Shown: positions 18,325 through 27,686, counted from the stretch's first letter. The stretch: 64,000 bases of DNA from Anaeromyxobacter dehalogenans 2CP-C (GCF_000013385.1 NC_007760.1:4004001-4068000); one strand, 5' to 3'. Numbers and translations are program-made. The notes: generated by a model from the sequence alone, not told the origin.

Positions 18325-19428
18325 TCAGACCACCTGCTGATACAGGTCGAGCACGCGCCGCGCCACGATCGGCCACGCGTACCGTGCGGCGGTGGCGCGC
18401 CCCCTCGTGCCGAGCGCGGCGGCGCCCGCCGGATCGCGCGCGAGCGCCTCGAGCGCGGCGGCCCACGCGTCGGCGTCGTCCGGGGGGAGCAGGCGTCCCT
18501 CCTCCCCGTCGTGCAGCACCTCGCGGAACCCGTCGATGTCGGAGGCGAGCACCGGGCGCCCGGCCGCCATGGCCTCGAGCAGCGTCACGCCGAACGAGGC
18601 GACGCTGGTGGGGGCGCAGTACACGTGCGCGGCGGCGTACCAGTCCGCCCGCCCCTCGATCACCGCCCCGGCGAACACCACGTCGTCGGCGAGGTCGCGC
18701 GGCACCATCCCCTCGTACCGGCGGCGGAGCGGCCCGTCGCCGAGCACCAGCAGCCGCGCCGGGACGCGGGCCCGCAGGCGTGCGAACGCGCGCAGCATGC
18801 GGTCGAGCCCGTTGCGCGGCTCGAGGCGGCCGACCCAGAGCACGTTGAAGCGGCCGTCGTCGAAGCGCGCGGGGCGACTTCCCCGCCCGAAGCCCTCCGC
18901 GTCCACGCCGTTCGGGACGATCTGCACGTCGTCGCGGATGCCGGTGGCGAGCGACGCCGCCGCGTGCGACACGGCCAGCACGAGATCGAGCCGGCCGAGG
19001 TAGCGCCGCTCGAGGCCGCCCGCCAGCCGCGAGCCGAGTCCGGGGGTGTAGTGCGTGTGGAGGGTGCCGGCGACCGGGCCGCGGGCGTGCTGGAGCGCCA
19101 GCCACGGCAGCACCGGGGTGATGGGGCAGTGGACGTGCACGAGATCGAAGCGCTCGCGGTCGAGCGCGTCGCGCATGGCCCGCGACAGGCCGAGGCCGAC
19201 CGAGACGCGGCCGAAGCCGCCGTTCAGGTAGAACGGGCGGCTGCGCGCGAGCCGCAGCACGTCCGGGCCGCTCGCGTCCGGCGAGGGCGGCGGCAGGTCG
19301 GGCATCTCGCTGGTGAGGATCTTCACGGCGTGCCCGAGCCGCCGCGCCTCGCGGGCGAAGTGGTGGACGTGCTCCTGCACCCCGCCGATGCTCGGGTAGT
19401 AGTACTCGGTGACGATCCCGATCTTCAC
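18325..19428 (-). CDS. Glycosyltransferase family 4 (PimA/PimB-like)
   Basis: 367 residues from the GTG at 19428, chosen because GGGGGAG lies just upstream and the protein then starts VKIGIVTEYYYPSIGGVQEHV, the usual GT4 opening. The C-terminal Rossmann domain has NVLWVGRLEPRNGLDRMLRAF and the nucleotide-sugar E-x7-E element in SVASFGVTLLEAMAAGRPVLASD. The family uses NDP-sugars or GDP-mannose as donors, as in mannosyl transfer to phosphatidylinositol; the acceptor here is unknown. It lies upstream of the acyltransferase on the same strand. Confidence 0.92.
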   Translation of the reverse strand: MKIGIVTEYYYPSIGGVQEHVHHFAREARRLGHAVKILTSEMPDLPPPSPDASGPDVLRLARSRPFYLNGGFGRVSVGLGLSRAMRDALDRERFDLVHVHCPITPVLPWLALQHARGPVAGTLHTHYTPGLGSRLAGGLERRYLGRLDLVLAVSHAAASLATGIRDDVQIVPNGVDAEGFGRGSRPARFDDGRFNVLWVGRLEPRNGLDRMLRAFARLRARVPARLLVLGDGPLRRRYEGMVPRDLADDVVFAGAVIEGRADWYAAAHVYCAPTSVASFGVTLLEAMAAGRPVLASDIDGFREVLHDGEEGRLLPPDDADAWAAALEALARDPAGAAALGTRGRATAARYAWPIVARRVLDLYQQVV

Positions 19429-19450
19429 GCCCGCTCCCCCCGGCCGGCGC

Positions 19451-19639
19451 TCACGACGACGTGGCGCTGCGCCGGTCCGGCTCGGCGTCGGGCAGCGGGG
19501 CGCCGGCGCCCTCGTCACGCGGCTTGCGCCCGCGGGCCCCGGCGGGCCGCCGCAAGAGGATCGGAAGCATGGCGAACGCGGCGCCCGGGAGCGCGCGCAG
19601 GTTCAGCCACGCCACTTGGACCAGCGACCGCGCCTTCAT
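19451..19639 (-). CDS. Small hypothetical protein with hydrophobic N-terminus
   Basis: 62 residues starting at an ATG with a G-rich ribosome binding region (GGGGGG about 5 nt upstream). Residues 5-30 (SLVQVAWLNLRALPGAAFAMLPILL) are hydrophobic enough for membrane association. The rest is charged and low in complexity. It ends 22 nt before the glycosyltransferase start on the same strand, so it may be an operon member. No family is recognised and it could be spurious. Confidence 0.45.
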   Translation of the reverse strand: MKARSLVQVAWLNLRALPGAAFAMLPILLRRPAGARGRKPRDEGAGAPLPDAEPDRRSATSS

Positions 19640-19742
19640 GGGACCCCCCGCCCGCGCTGCCCCGCCAGTGTTTCATCGAAGGCGGCGCGAGGCAGCAGCC
19701 CCGAAGGAGCCGCGCCCAAACGCGCACGGGCAGGCCTGTCCC

Positions 19743-20777
19743 TCAGACGGACGGCGGGGAGAGCCGCGCGAAGCCAGCCTGCCGCCGGTAGGGCCAGTAC
19801 GGATAGGGAGCCGGCACCGCGCTCGCGGTGTCGAGCGCCGCGACCTGGTCCGGCGTGAGGGCCCAGCCCACCGCGCCCAGGTTGTCGCGCAGCTGCTCCT
19901 CGGTCCGCGCGCCGATCACCACCGTCGAGACGGTCGGACGGCGAAGCAGCCAGTTGAGCGCGACCTGCGGCACGGTGCGGCCCGTCTCCGCGGCCACCGC
20001 CTCGAGCGCGTCCACCACGCGGTACAGCAGCGCCTCGTCCACGGGCGGCCCGTAGTCGGCGGTCTGGTGCAGCCGGCTCACCGCGGGCAGCGGCTGGCCG
20101 CGGCGGAGCTTCCCGGTGAGCCGGCCCCAGCCGAGCGGGCTCCAGACCACCGCGCCCACGCCCTGGTCCTGCGCGAGCGGCATGAGCTCCCACTCGTAGT
20201 CCCGTCCGACGAGCGAGTAGTACACCTGGTGCGCGACGTGGCGCGGCCACCCGTGGCGGTCCGCGGCGGCGAGGGACTTCATCAGCTGCCAGCCCGAGAA
20301 GTTGGACGCTCCCACGTAGCGGACCTTCCCGGCGCGGACCAGCTCGTCGAGCGTGGAGAGCACCTCGTCCACCGGGGTGCGGGCGTCGAACGCATGGAGC
20401 TGCAGCAGGTCGATCCGATCGGTGCGGAGCCGCCGCAGCGCCGCCTCGCACGCGCGGACGAGGCGCAGCCGCGAGGTGCCCGCGTCGTTCGGGCCGTCGC
20501 CGGTGGGCAGCCCGGTCTTGGTGGAGATGAGCGCGCGCTCGCGCCGGCCCTCCAGCGCCGCGCCCAGCACCTCCTCCGACGCTCCCGACGAGTAGACGTC
20601 CGCGGTGTCGAACAGGGTGACGCCCGCGTCCAGGCACATGTCCACCATGCGCCGGGCGCCCGCGACGTCGATGGTCCCCCAGGCGCCGAACAGCGGCCCC
20701 GTCCCGCCGAACGTCCCGGCGCCGAAGCTCAGCGCCGGGACCTCCAGCCCCGATGTCCCCAGTCTCCTGTGCTCCAT
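19743..20777 (-). CDS. Aldo/keto reductase
   Basis: 344 residues of the AKR TIM-barrel family. The catalytic tetrad is D57, Y62 (FDTADVYSSG), K87 (ISTKTG) and H128 (LLQLHAFD). NADPH-binding elements are near the C-terminus (STVVIGARTEEQLRDNLGAVGW). It resembles YajO/YhdN-like members that reduce aldehydes and ketones. It is transcribed divergently from a LysR regulator whose start lies 135 nt away, the usual layout of a regulator and its target. Confidence 0.93.
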   Translation of the reverse strand: MEHRRLGTSGLEVPALSFGAGTFGGTGPLFGAWGTIDVAGARRMVDMCLDAGVTLFDTADVYSSGASEEVLGAALEGRRERALISTKTGLPTGDGPNDAGTSRLRLVRACEAALRRLRTDRIDLLQLHAFDARTPVDEVLSTLDELVRAGKVRYVGASNFSGWQLMKSLAAADRHGWPRHVAHQVYYSLVGRDYEWELMPLAQDQGVGAVVWSPLGWGRLTGKLRRGQPLPAVSRLHQTADYGPPVDEALLYRVVDALEAVAAETGRTVPQVALNWLLRRPTVSTVVIGARTEEQLRDNLGAVGWALTPDQVAALDTASAVPAPYPYWPYRRQAGFARLSPPSV

Positions 20778-20912
20778 GGTGATCCCTCCTCCCCCGGGTC
20801 GTGCTCCCTGCGACGCGGGCGTCGGCTCGCCCGCGCGCCCGGAATGGATGCGCGGCGCCCCCCGCCCGCGCTACCACTCCGCAGGCACAACACCTGTGAA
20901 CGGGATTCACCC

Positions 20913-21872
20913 ATGCCGAACGGCGAGGGCAACCGGCTGTACGAGATGGAGGCGTTCGCGACCGTCGCGGAGCTGGGCGGCTTCTCCGCCGCGGCCCGCG
21001 CGCTCGGGAGGACCCCCTCCGCGCTGAACAAGCTGGTCACGCGCCTCGAGGCCCGGCTCGGCGCGCGCTTGCTGACGCGCACCACGCGCGCCGTCCGGCT
21101 CACCGCCGAGGGCGAGGCATTTCACCGGCGGGCGATGCGGATCCTGGCGGAGGTGGAGGACGCCGAGGTCGAGGCCGCAGGCGGCGCGCCGCGCGGCCGC
21201 GTCCGTGTGAACGCGAACCTCCCGTTCGGCGTGCACTGCCTGCTCCCTCGGGTCCCGGCGTTCCTCCAGGCGAACCCCGGGATCACGCTCGACGTGGTGC
21301 TCAGCGACGAGGTGGTGGACCTGGTGGAGCGCCGCGCCGACGTGGCGATCCGGGTGGGCCCGCTGCGCGCATCCCGGCTGCTCGCGCGCAAGCTGGGCGA
21401 GAGCCCGGTGGCCGTGGTCGCGTCGCCCGCGTACCTCGCGCGTCGCGGGACGCCGCGCACGCCCGCCGACCTCGACGCGCACGAGCGGATCGGCTTCACG
21501 TTCGCGCGCGCGCTCGACGACTGGCCGTTCCTCCGGGGCGGCGAGGCGCTGCGCGTGCCGGTGCGCGGCGCGGTGCGCGCGGGCGACGGCGAGACCGCGC
21601 GGCAGCTGGCGCTCGCGGGCGCCGGCCTCGCGCGCCTGGCGCTGTTCCAGGTCGCCGCCGACCTCGAGGCGGGGCGCCTGGTGCGCGTGCTCGAGGCGTT
21701 CGAGCCCGGAGACGTCCTCGAGATCCACGCGCTGTTCCTGGGCCCGGCCGGCTCGGTCCCGGCGCGGGTCCGCGCGTTCGTGGACTTCGTCGCGGCCACC
21801 TTGCGCCGCGGGCGCGGCCCCGGGGCGGCGCCTGGACGGACCGGGCAGGCCGCGGGGGGCGCCCGGGGCTGA
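20913..21872 (+). CDS. LysR family transcriptional regulator
   Basis: 319 residues from the ATG at 20913. The N-terminal winged helix is YEMEAFATVAELGGFSAAARALGRTPSALNKLVTRLEARLGARLL. The effector domain (about 95-300) follows with the typical VDLVERRADVAIRVG. It is divergent to the aldo/keto reductase, so it likely controls that gene and itself. The inducer cannot be deduced. The reading frame is open upstream to 19461, but that part is the shadow of the reductase. Confidence 0.92.
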   Translation: MPNGEGNRLYEMEAFATVAELGGFSAAARALGRTPSALNKLVTRLEARLGARLLTRTTRAVRLTAEGEAFHRRAMRILAEVEDAEVEAAGGAPRGRVRVNANLPFGVHCLLPRVPAFLQANPGITLDVVLSDEVVDLVERRADVAIRVGPLRASRLLARKLGESPVAVVASPAYLARRGTPRTPADLDAHERIGFTFARALDDWPFLRGGEALRVPVRGAVRAGDGETARQLALAGAGLARLALFQVAADLEAGRLVRVLEAFEPGDVLEIHALFLGPAGSVPARVRAFVDFVAATLRRGRGPGAAPGRTGQAAGGARG

Positions 21873-21919
21873 GCGCCGGGGTCGCGCCCCGAGCGCACCG
21901 GGTCGCCGCGAGCGCGGGC

Positions 21920-22573
21920 TCAGGCCTCGTTCTCTGCGTGCGGCGCGTCCACCGGCTTGGACTCCGGGGAGCCGCGCTGGCGGAGCCACACGCCCAGCAG
22001 CACCAGCATCCCCACCGACAGGAACTCGCTCTGCCAGTTCTGGAAGGACTCGAACCAGAACCGGCTCGTACCGAGGTAGGCGAGCGCGCCCACCGGCGCG
22101 CCGCCGTGGCGCAACGCCTCCTCGCTGTACGCCCGCGCGCCCGCCGCCGCGTGGACGGCGAAGGACACCAGGAACAGCCCGAACAGCGCGAGGAACAGCG
22201 AGCGCTGGTACACGCGCAGCGCCACGCCCCCCCGGCGCACCGGCCACGGCGCGCCCGGCCGCGGGCTCGGGTCGCGGTCGAGGTCCGGATCGCCGTCCGG
22301 CGGCTTCGACTCCGGCGAGCCCTTCTGCTTCAGGAAGACGGTGAGCAGGACGAACGCGGCCATCTGCAGGAACTCGCTCTCCCAGTTCTCGGCGCTCGCC
22401 TCCCAGAAGTCGCCGGACGCCAGGTACTCGGACAGCGGCTCGGCCGGCGCGCCGTGCTCCCGGCGCTCCTCGCCGGCCTGGCGCCAGCCGGTCAACGCCT
22501 GGCCCACCCAGAACGCGAGGAACAGCGCGAGCAGCACGATCGAGAGGCTGTTGTCCTTCCAGAACCGTCCCAT
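21920..22573 (-). CDS. DUF6766-family membrane protein with internal duplication
   Basis: 217 residues from the ATG at 22573 (MGRFWKDNSLSIVLLALFLA). Four membrane helices occur in two repeated halves. Both halves have a helix, a YL-x-x-x-x-FW-x-x-x-x-x-NW-x-SEFL element, a second helix and the identical GSPESKP motif (about residues 87-93 and 206-212). The first linker is Asp/Pro-rich. The function of the family is unknown. The ORF extends upstream to 22825, but the extension lacks coding signs and overlaps the divergent thioredoxin gene. Confidence 0.85.
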   Translation of the reverse strand: MGRFWKDNSLSIVLLALFLAFWVGQALTGWRQAGEERREHGAPAEPLSEYLASGDFWEASAENWESEFLQMAAFVLLTVFLKQKGSPESKPPDGDPDLDRDPSPRPGAPWPVRRGGVALRVYQRSLFLALFGLFLVSFAVHAAAGARAYSEEALRHGGAPVGALAYLGTSRFWFESFQNWQSEFLSVGMLVLLGVWLRQRGSPESKPVDAPHAENEA

Positions 22574-22693
22574 GGCCGGCCTCCCGGGCGCGGGCGTCGC
22601 GCCCGCCGTCTCGAAAGGTGGTGACCGGACGTCTCGTCCGCTGGCGGCCCGGGGTGCGTTTGACAGCGTCCGCCGCGGATCCATGTTCCGGCC

Positions 22694-23146
22694 ATGGCCG
22701 CGCCCCTCATCTACCGATGCGCCCGCTGCGGCGCGATGAACCGCCTCGCGCTGCTCACCCCTGGGCGCCAGCCCGTCTGCGGCAAGTGCAAGGCGGACCT
22801 CGACACCTCCGGCGCCCCGGGCCACGCCGACCTCGCGGCGCTGGAGCGCGCGGTCGGGAGCAGCCCGGCGCCCGTGCTGGTGGACTTCTGGGCGCCGTGG
22901 TGCGCCCCGTGCCGCGCCTTCGCGCCGGTGCTCGAGCGGCTCGCGCGCGAGCAGGCCGGGCGGCTGGTGGTGCTGAAGGTGGACACCGAGGCGAGCCCGG
23001 CGGCCGGCGCGCGCTTCGGGATCCAGGCCATCCCCACGCTCGTCGTGTTCCGCGACGGCAAGGAGGTGGACCGGGTCTCGGGCGCGCTGCCGTACGAGGA
23101 GCTGCGCCGGTTCACCACGGCCGCCACGCTCGGCGTGGCGGGCTGA
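22694..23146 (+). CDS. trxC: Zinc-ribbon thioredoxin (Trx2/TrxC-like)
   Basis: 150 residues. The N-terminal zinc ribbon has two CxxC pairs (C9/C12 and C29/C32), as in E. coli thioredoxin 2, followed by the thioredoxin fold with the active site WAPWCAPC (C70, C73) and the cis-proline in AIPTLVVF. The protein reduces disulfides in the cytoplasm and the zinc ribbon is associated with oxidative-stress response in TrxC. It stands alone, convergent with the L,D-transpeptidase 3 nt downstream. Confidence 0.92.
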   Translation: MAAPLIYRCARCGAMNRLALLTPGRQPVCGKCKADLDTSGAPGHADLAALERAVGSSPAPVLVDFWAPWCAPCRAFAPVLERLAREQAGRLVVLKVDTEASPAAGARFGIQAIPTLVVFRDGKEVDRVSGALPYEELRRFTTAATLGVAG

Positions 23147-23149
23147 GCC

Positions 23150-23665
23150 TCAGCGCAGCACCACGCCCGGCCGGCGTCGCTCCACGAAGGCGGCCACCGC
23201 CGCGACCTCGGGGTCGGACCCGAGCGCCACGCAGCCGGCGGTCCAGTCCGCCCAGGTGTTGAGCCGTCCCGCCCAGCGCATCGCCCGCGCCGGCCCGTGG
23301 ATGCCGACGTTGCTGCCGGTGCGCCCGGCGCGCCGCTGCTCCGCCGTCGGGTAGCCGATGGGGATGAAGGTGCCGAAGCCGGCGGAGGGCCGCGGCGTAC
23401 CCAGCGCGTACGCGCCGAGCGGCGTCCGGCGATCGCCCTCGGCGCGCTTCTCCGTCCCGGCGCTGCCGAGCGCCACCGGGAAGACCGCGGCCGCGGCGCC
23501 GGCCTCGCAGAGCGCCAGGCGATGCTCGGCGGTGTCCACGAGGATCAGCGCGTCCACCGGCGGGCAGCCGGGCGGCGCGGGGCGGTGCGCGCACGCGAGC
23601 AGGAACGCGAGCGGCGGGACGAGGAGGAGCGACGCCACGGCGGTGCGCAGGGCGAGCGGGGTCAT
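23150..23665 (-). CDS. L,D-transpeptidase (YkuD) lipoprotein
   Basis: 171 residues with a lipoprotein signal ending in FLLAC (C25). The YkuD catalytic segment is present: H123 in VGIHGPAR and C145 in WTAGCVAL, the H...G-C nucleophile signature. The family makes 3-3 cross-links in peptidoglycan or attaches lipoproteins. The short length and the DTAEHRLALCEAG opening resemble the small periplasmic type. The substrate is inferred from the family. Confidence 0.88.
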   Translation of the reverse strand: MTPLALRTAVASLLLVPPLAFLLACAHRPAPPGCPPVDALILVDTAEHRLALCEAGAAAAVFPVALGSAGTEKRAEGDRRTPLGAYALGTPRPSAGFGTFIPIGYPTAEQRRAGRTGSNVGIHGPARAMRWAGRLNTWADWTAGCVALGSDPEVAAVAAFVERRRPGVVLR

Positions 23666-23803
23666 GGCGCAGGTGGCATCGCAAGCCCCGGGCCGCCCCC
23701 GCCCGGCGGCCAGGGTCGAGGGAACACGGGAGAACCGGCGGAGCGTGTCCCCTCGACCACACGTTGCGTGTACCGCGGGACGCAGCGGCGCGGCGTCGCG
23801 TCC

Positions 23804-24748
23804 CTACGGCGCGAGCACCGCGAGCTGCCCGGGTGCCACCCGGAACTCGGCCGGCGTGGACCCGGCCAGCTCGCCGTCCGCGTCGATCTCGAGCGGCGGG
23901 TCGGTCCAGAGCGCGGCGCGCGTCGCGCGGACGTGGAGCACGCCCGGGTGCTCGAGGTGGCGGCCGCGCAGGAGCAGCAGCGCGTAGCGCGCGAGGCCGG
24001 CGAGGTCGCGCAGGCGGTCGCGCAGGCGCGGCGCGCCCGGGGAGGACGCCGCGGTGAGCACGTACACGTCGAGCAGGTGGTCGTCGGCGCGCGCGCGCGG
24101 CGCGATGAGCCGGCCGCCGCCGTGGTACCTGCCGTTCCCCACCACCACCTGCAGCGCGTCGAGGTCCTCGGTTCGCCCGTCCACCTCGAGCCGCGCCCGG
24201 AACGGCGGCTGGCCCGCGGCGGCGGCGCCCGCCACCGGGTACGCGAGCGTCCCGGCGCGCCGCTTGAGGCCGTCGTCGAGCCGCCGCGTCAGCTCGGACG
24301 ACGCGCCCACGCTGGCCGCGTTCAGGAACGCGCGCCCGCCGGCCCAGCCCACGTCCACCCGGCGCACCCGCCCGCGCGCGATCACCCGCGCCGCGCCCGC
24401 GAGGTCGTCCGGGATGCGCAGCGTGCGCGCGAAGTCGTTCGCGGTCCCGAGCGGGAGCACCCCGAGCGCCGCGCCGGTGCCGGCGAGCGCGGACGCCGCC
24501 GCGGCGAGCGACCCGTCCCCGCCGCCCACGATGACGCGCGCCGCCCCCGCCGCGACCGCCGCCTCGACCGCCTCCCTCAGCGCTCCCGGCTCGATCGCGC
24601 GCGCCTCGGCGAGGACCACGCCGGCCCCCTCCAGCGCGGCGCGCGCGGCGGCCGGCGAGGACTCACCCTTCCGCGCGGAGGCGTTCACGAGCAGCACCGC
24701 CCGGCCGCCGGCGCTCAGCCCCGGGGGCGCCGGCGCTCGGCGAGCCAC
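23804..24748 (-). CDS. Diacylglycerol/lipid kinase family protein (YegS/BmrU-like)
   Basis: Up to 314 residues. The catalytic domain has the GGGDGS nucleotide-binding motif (75-80), GVLPLGTANDFARTL and GWAGGRAFLNAASVG. A C-terminal beta domain follows. Such enzymes phosphorylate diacylglycerol, sphingosine-like lipids or phosphatidylglycerol at the inner membrane. The ATG at 24748 gives a 34-nt overlap with the upstream gene. An internal GTG at 24697 (VLLVNASARKG) is the main alternative start. Confidence 0.88.
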   Translation of the reverse strand: MARRAPAPPGLSAGGRAVLLVNASARKGESSPAAARAALEGAGVVLAEARAIEPGALREAVEAAVAAGAARVIVGGGDGSLAAAASALAGTGAALGVLPLGTANDFARTLRIPDDLAGAARVIARGRVRRVDVGWAGGRAFLNAASVGASSELTRRLDDGLKRRAGTLAYPVAGAAAAGQPPFRARLEVDGRTEDLDALQVVVGNGRYHGGGRLIAPRARADDHLLDVYVLTAASSPGAPRLRDRLRDLAGLARYALLLLRGRHLEHPGVLHVRATRAALWTDPPLEIDADGELAGSTPAEFRVAPGQLAVLAP

Positions 24749-24990
24749 AGGAACAGCTCCTCCAGCTCGGTGTCGCTCGTGCCCGGCTCGGCCGCGCGCG
24801 CCACCTCGTCGAGCAGCCCGCGCTCGCGCGCTCGATCGAGGAGCGGGCGATCGATCTCTGCGCCGGCGGCGAACACCACCAGCCCGGCCGCATCGCGCAC
24901 GTCCGCGGCGAGCCTGCGCCCGACCAGCGTGCGCGAGAGCAGCGCCTCCTCCGCCCGCGTGAACGCCCTCTCCAGCACGGAGCCGTCCAT
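24715..24990 (-). CDS. Hypothetical protein upstream of lipid kinase
   Basis: 91 residues, mostly alpha-helical by composition, with no recognised family. It reads MDGSVLERAFTRAEEALLSR and ends ELFLWLAERRRPRG, with no signal or membrane segment. Strong third-position GC bias and the overlap with the lipid kinase gene suggest it is real and co-transcribed. No Shine-Dalgarno is obvious. No function is proposed. Confidence 0.6.
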   Translation of the reverse strand: MDGSVLERAFTRAEEALLSRTLVGRRLAADVRDAAGLVVFAAGAEIDRPLLDRARERGLLDEVARAAEPGTSDTELEELFLWLAERRRPRG

Positions 24991-25215
24991 CCGCGCAATC
25001 TGGGGCCGGCCGGCACGCCGGGCAGGGAGCGGCTTGCGTTCCAGTTCGAGACGCCGTGGAACACGTCCCGCTCCCGCTGGGGGCGGAGCCGGCTGCCCTC
25101 TCGCCGACGAAACGCCTGGCGCTCAGCGGTTCCAGGCCGGGCGCCCCGGGTCCACGAGGGGCACGGCCCGTGCAGTCCGGGCTTCCGTCCCCGCATTTCG
25201 ACAGGAGCGAACCCG

Positions 25216-25938
25216 ATGCCCCAGCAGCCCCGCGTGATCGACCTCCGAGCCCTCCCGCCGCAGGTGCGGCACGGCCTCGTGTTCCAGTGCTTCGACGCCC
25301 TGCCCACCGGCGAGTCGATGGTGATCGTGAACGACCACGACCCCATGCCGCTCCTGCAGCAGTTCCGGTTCGTCCGGCCCGGCGAGGCGCAGCACGAGTA
25401 CGTCGAGCAGGGCCCCACCGCCTGGCAGGTCCGGATCGTGCGCAAGGCGCCGGGGCGGCAGGCGGCCGCGCCCTCGGGCGGCGCGCCCGACACCGTGACC
25501 GGCTACCTCGAGGCCGATCACCGACGGCTCGACGCGATCCTGCCCGAGGTGGAGCGGCTCGCCGCGGTGGGCGAGTACCGGGACGCGGGGCGGCGCTTCG
25601 CCGAGTTCGCGTCCGGGCTCGACCGCCACATCGAAGCCGAGGAGCAGGTCCTGTTCCCGACGTTCGAGGGCGCCACCGGCATGACCTCCGGCCCGACGCA
25701 GGTGATGCGCATGGAGCACGTGCAGATCCGCGAGCGGATGCGCGAGGCCACCGAGTCGCTGCACCGCGAGGACGCCGGCGGCCTGGCCGCGGCGGTCGGC
25801 GGGCTCACGCAGGTCCTGTCGGTCCACAACATGAAGGAGGAGCACATGCTCTACCCGATGTCCGATCGCGCCGTGCAGGGCGACGCCCACCGGCAGCTCG
25901 TGGACCGCCTGCGGGCGTTCACGGAGGCCGCGCCATGA
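25216..25938 (+). CDS. DUF2249 plus hemerythrin-domain protein
   Basis: 240 residues. Residues 1-75 are a DUF2249 domain (VIDLRALPPQVRHGLVFQCF, MVIVNDHDPMPLLQQF), a TusA-like fold often found in nitrogen-oxide respiration loci. Residues about 95-235 are a hemerythrin HHE domain: the helices carry H in EADHRRLD, H and E in LDRHIEAEEQVLFP, H in RMEHVQIRERM and H in VHNMKEEHMLYP, the di-iron ligand set. Relatives handle O2, NO or iron-sulfur repair (RIC/YtfE-like). The exact role is inferred. Confidence 0.9.
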   Translation: MPQQPRVIDLRALPPQVRHGLVFQCFDALPTGESMVIVNDHDPMPLLQQFRFVRPGEAQHEYVEQGPTAWQVRIVRKAPGRQAAAPSGGAPDTVTGYLEADHRRLDAILPEVERLAAVGEYRDAGRRFAEFASGLDRHIEAEEQVLFPTFEGATGMTSGPTQVMRMEHVQIRERMREATESLHREDAGGLAAAVGGLTQVLSVHNMKEEHMLYPMSDRAVQGDAHRQLVDRLRAFTEAAP

Positions 25939-26138
25939 CCGGCCGGCGCTGGAATCCGGCGGAGGGCCACGCGGTGGCCCCCGAGCAGCTGCCGCCGCGC
26001 CACGCCCTCCACCCGGACGGCAGCGAGGAGCGGCCACTGTGGGCGCCGAGCGAGGGCCCCTGCCGCACCGAGGTCGGCGGCGCGGGCGGCGAGCCGGAGG
26101 GGCGCGGGCTGCCCATCCGGAAGGTGAGCTGGGACTGA
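25935..26138 (+). CDS. Small hypothetical protein translationally coupled to hemerythrin gene
   Basis: 67 residues beginning in the ATGA overlap with the upstream stop codon. The sequence is polar and proline-rich (GHAVAPEQLPPRHALHPDGS ... LPIRKVSWD), without membrane segments or a recognised fold. There is one cysteine. The tight coupling and consistent codon bias argue for a real gene that works with the DUF2249-hemerythrin protein. Confidence 0.55.
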   Translation: MTGRRWNPAEGHAVAPEQLPPRHALHPDGSEERPLWAPSEGPCRTEVGGAGGEPEGRGLPIRKVSWD

Positions 26139-26156
26139 CCGCGTCCGCCCGGGGGC

Positions 26157-27686
26157 TCAGCGCGCGCGCGGCCCGGCGTCGCGCACCTGGAAGAAGGCGA
26201 CCAGCTGCAGCAGGGCCTCGGCCTGCGAGGCCAGCTCCTCGGCGGTCCCGGAGAGCTCCTCCGCCGCCGAGGCGTTCCGCTGGGTGACCTGGTCCACCGT
26301 CGCCATGGCCTTCGAGACCTGGGCCACCCCGACCGCCTGCTGCTGCGACGCGGCCGCCACCTCCTGCACCAGGTCGGCGGTCCGCTGGACGGCGGGCACC
26401 AGCTCGGCGATCAGCTCGCCGCTGCGCTCCGCCACCTGCACGCTCGAGCCGGCCACCTCGCCGATCTCCTTCGCGGCGTGCTGCGCGCGCTCCGCGAGCT
26501 TGCGCACCTCGGCGGCCACCACCGCGAAGCCCCGGCCGTGCTCGCCGGCGCGCGCCGCCTCGATGGCCGCGTTCAGCGCGAGCAGGTTGGTCTGGTAGGA
26601 GATCTCCTCGACGATGGAGATCTGCGCGGCGATGGATCGCATGGCCGCGACCGACTCGGCCACCGCCTTGCCGCCCACGTCGGTGTTGCGCGCCCCCAGG
26701 CTCGCCATCTGCCCGGTCTGGCGCGCGTTCTCCGCGCTCTGCGCGATGGACGCGCCCATCTCCTCGAGCGACGCGGTGGCCTCCTCGGCGCTCGCCGCCT
26801 GCTCTCCGGTGCCTTGCGACAGCGACTGCGAGGTGGAGGCCACCTGGGCCGAGGCGGCGGTGAGCGCCTCCGCGCCGCCGCGGACCTCGCCGATCACCTC
26901 GGCCAGCTTCTCGCCCATCCCGCGCATGGCGCGCTGGAGCGCACCGATCTCGTCGCCCGAGGTGACCTGCACCGGGTCGCGCAGGTCCCCGCCCGCGATC
27001 CGCGTCGCCGCGCCGATGACGCCGCGGAGCGGCACGGTGATGCTCCGGGTGATCCCCACCGCCAGCGCCGCCGCCAGGAGCACCGCGAAGAGCCCGAGCG
27101 CCAGCGTCACGGTGCGCGCCGAGACGAAGTCCGCCTCCACGCCCGCCGCGGCGGTCCGCACGTGGACGCCCTCGTGGGCGAAGAACGCGGCCCAGGCCCG
27201 GTGGACGTCGTCGAGCCGCGGCAGGACCTCGGCCCGGGCCAGCGTGCGCGCCTCCTCCATGCGCCCGTCCTCGACGAGACCGTGCGCGCGCTCGAACGCC
27301 GCCGCGAAGGCGCGGCGCGCCGCGGCCACCTGCCCCATCGCCTCGATGCCCGGCGCGCACCGGAGCGAGCGCACCCGCTGCGAGAGCGCGTCCACCAGCG
27401 CGTCCGCGTCGCGATCGGCGGCGTCCGCGGCCGGCACCGCGCCCCGGGCCGACTCCACGTCGGAGGCGAGGAACACCGCCGAGACCAGCGCCGTCTCGCG
27501 GCCGATCTGCTCGAGGCCCTTCACCCCCTGCTCCGTCTCCTCCCAGCGCGGGCCCGCCACCGCGTCGATGGCGTCCTTCTGGCTCGAGAGCCGCTGCACC
27601 CCGACCCAGGCGACGATCCCCAGGATGGCGATCAGCACGGCGAACACGCCCCCAAGACGCTCGCCGATCCCGAAGCTCTTCCTCAC
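26157..27686 (-). CDS. Methyl-accepting chemotaxis protein
   Basis: 509 residues from the GTG at 27686, with AGGAG 9 nt upstream. Topology: TM1 near residues 12-31, a four-helix-bundle periplasmic sensor to about 185, TM2 ([21 protein letters not shown]), a HAMP domain ([20 protein letters not shown]) and the signalling domain with the conserved hairpin [20 protein letters not shown]. It transmits ligand sensing to CheA/CheW. No other chemotaxis genes are nearby, so it is an orphan receptor. The ligand is unknown. Confidence 0.93.
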   Translation of the reverse strand: MRKSFGIGERLGGVFAVLIAILGIVAWVGVQRLSSQKDAIDAVAGPRWEETEQGVKGLEQIGRETALVSAVFLASDVESARGAVPAADAADRDADALVDALSQRVRSLRCAPGIEAMGQVAAARRAFAAAFERAHGLVEDGRMEEARTLARAEVLPRLDDVHRAWAAFFAHEGVHVRTAAAGVEADFVSARTVTLALGLFAVLLAAALAVGITRSITVPLRGVIGAATRIAGGDLRDPVQVTSGDEIGALQRAMRGMGEKLAEVIGEVRGGAEALTAASAQVASTSQSLSQGTGEQAASAEEATASLEEMGASIAQSAENARQTGQMASLGARNTDVGGKAVAESVAAMRSIAAQISIVEEISYQTNLLALNAAIEAARAGEHGRGFAVVAAEVRKLAERAQHAAKEIGEVAGSSVQVAERSGELIAELVPAVQRTADLVQEVAAASQQQAVGVAQVSKAMATVDQVTQRNASAAEELSGTAEELASQAEALLQLVAFFQVRDAGPRAR

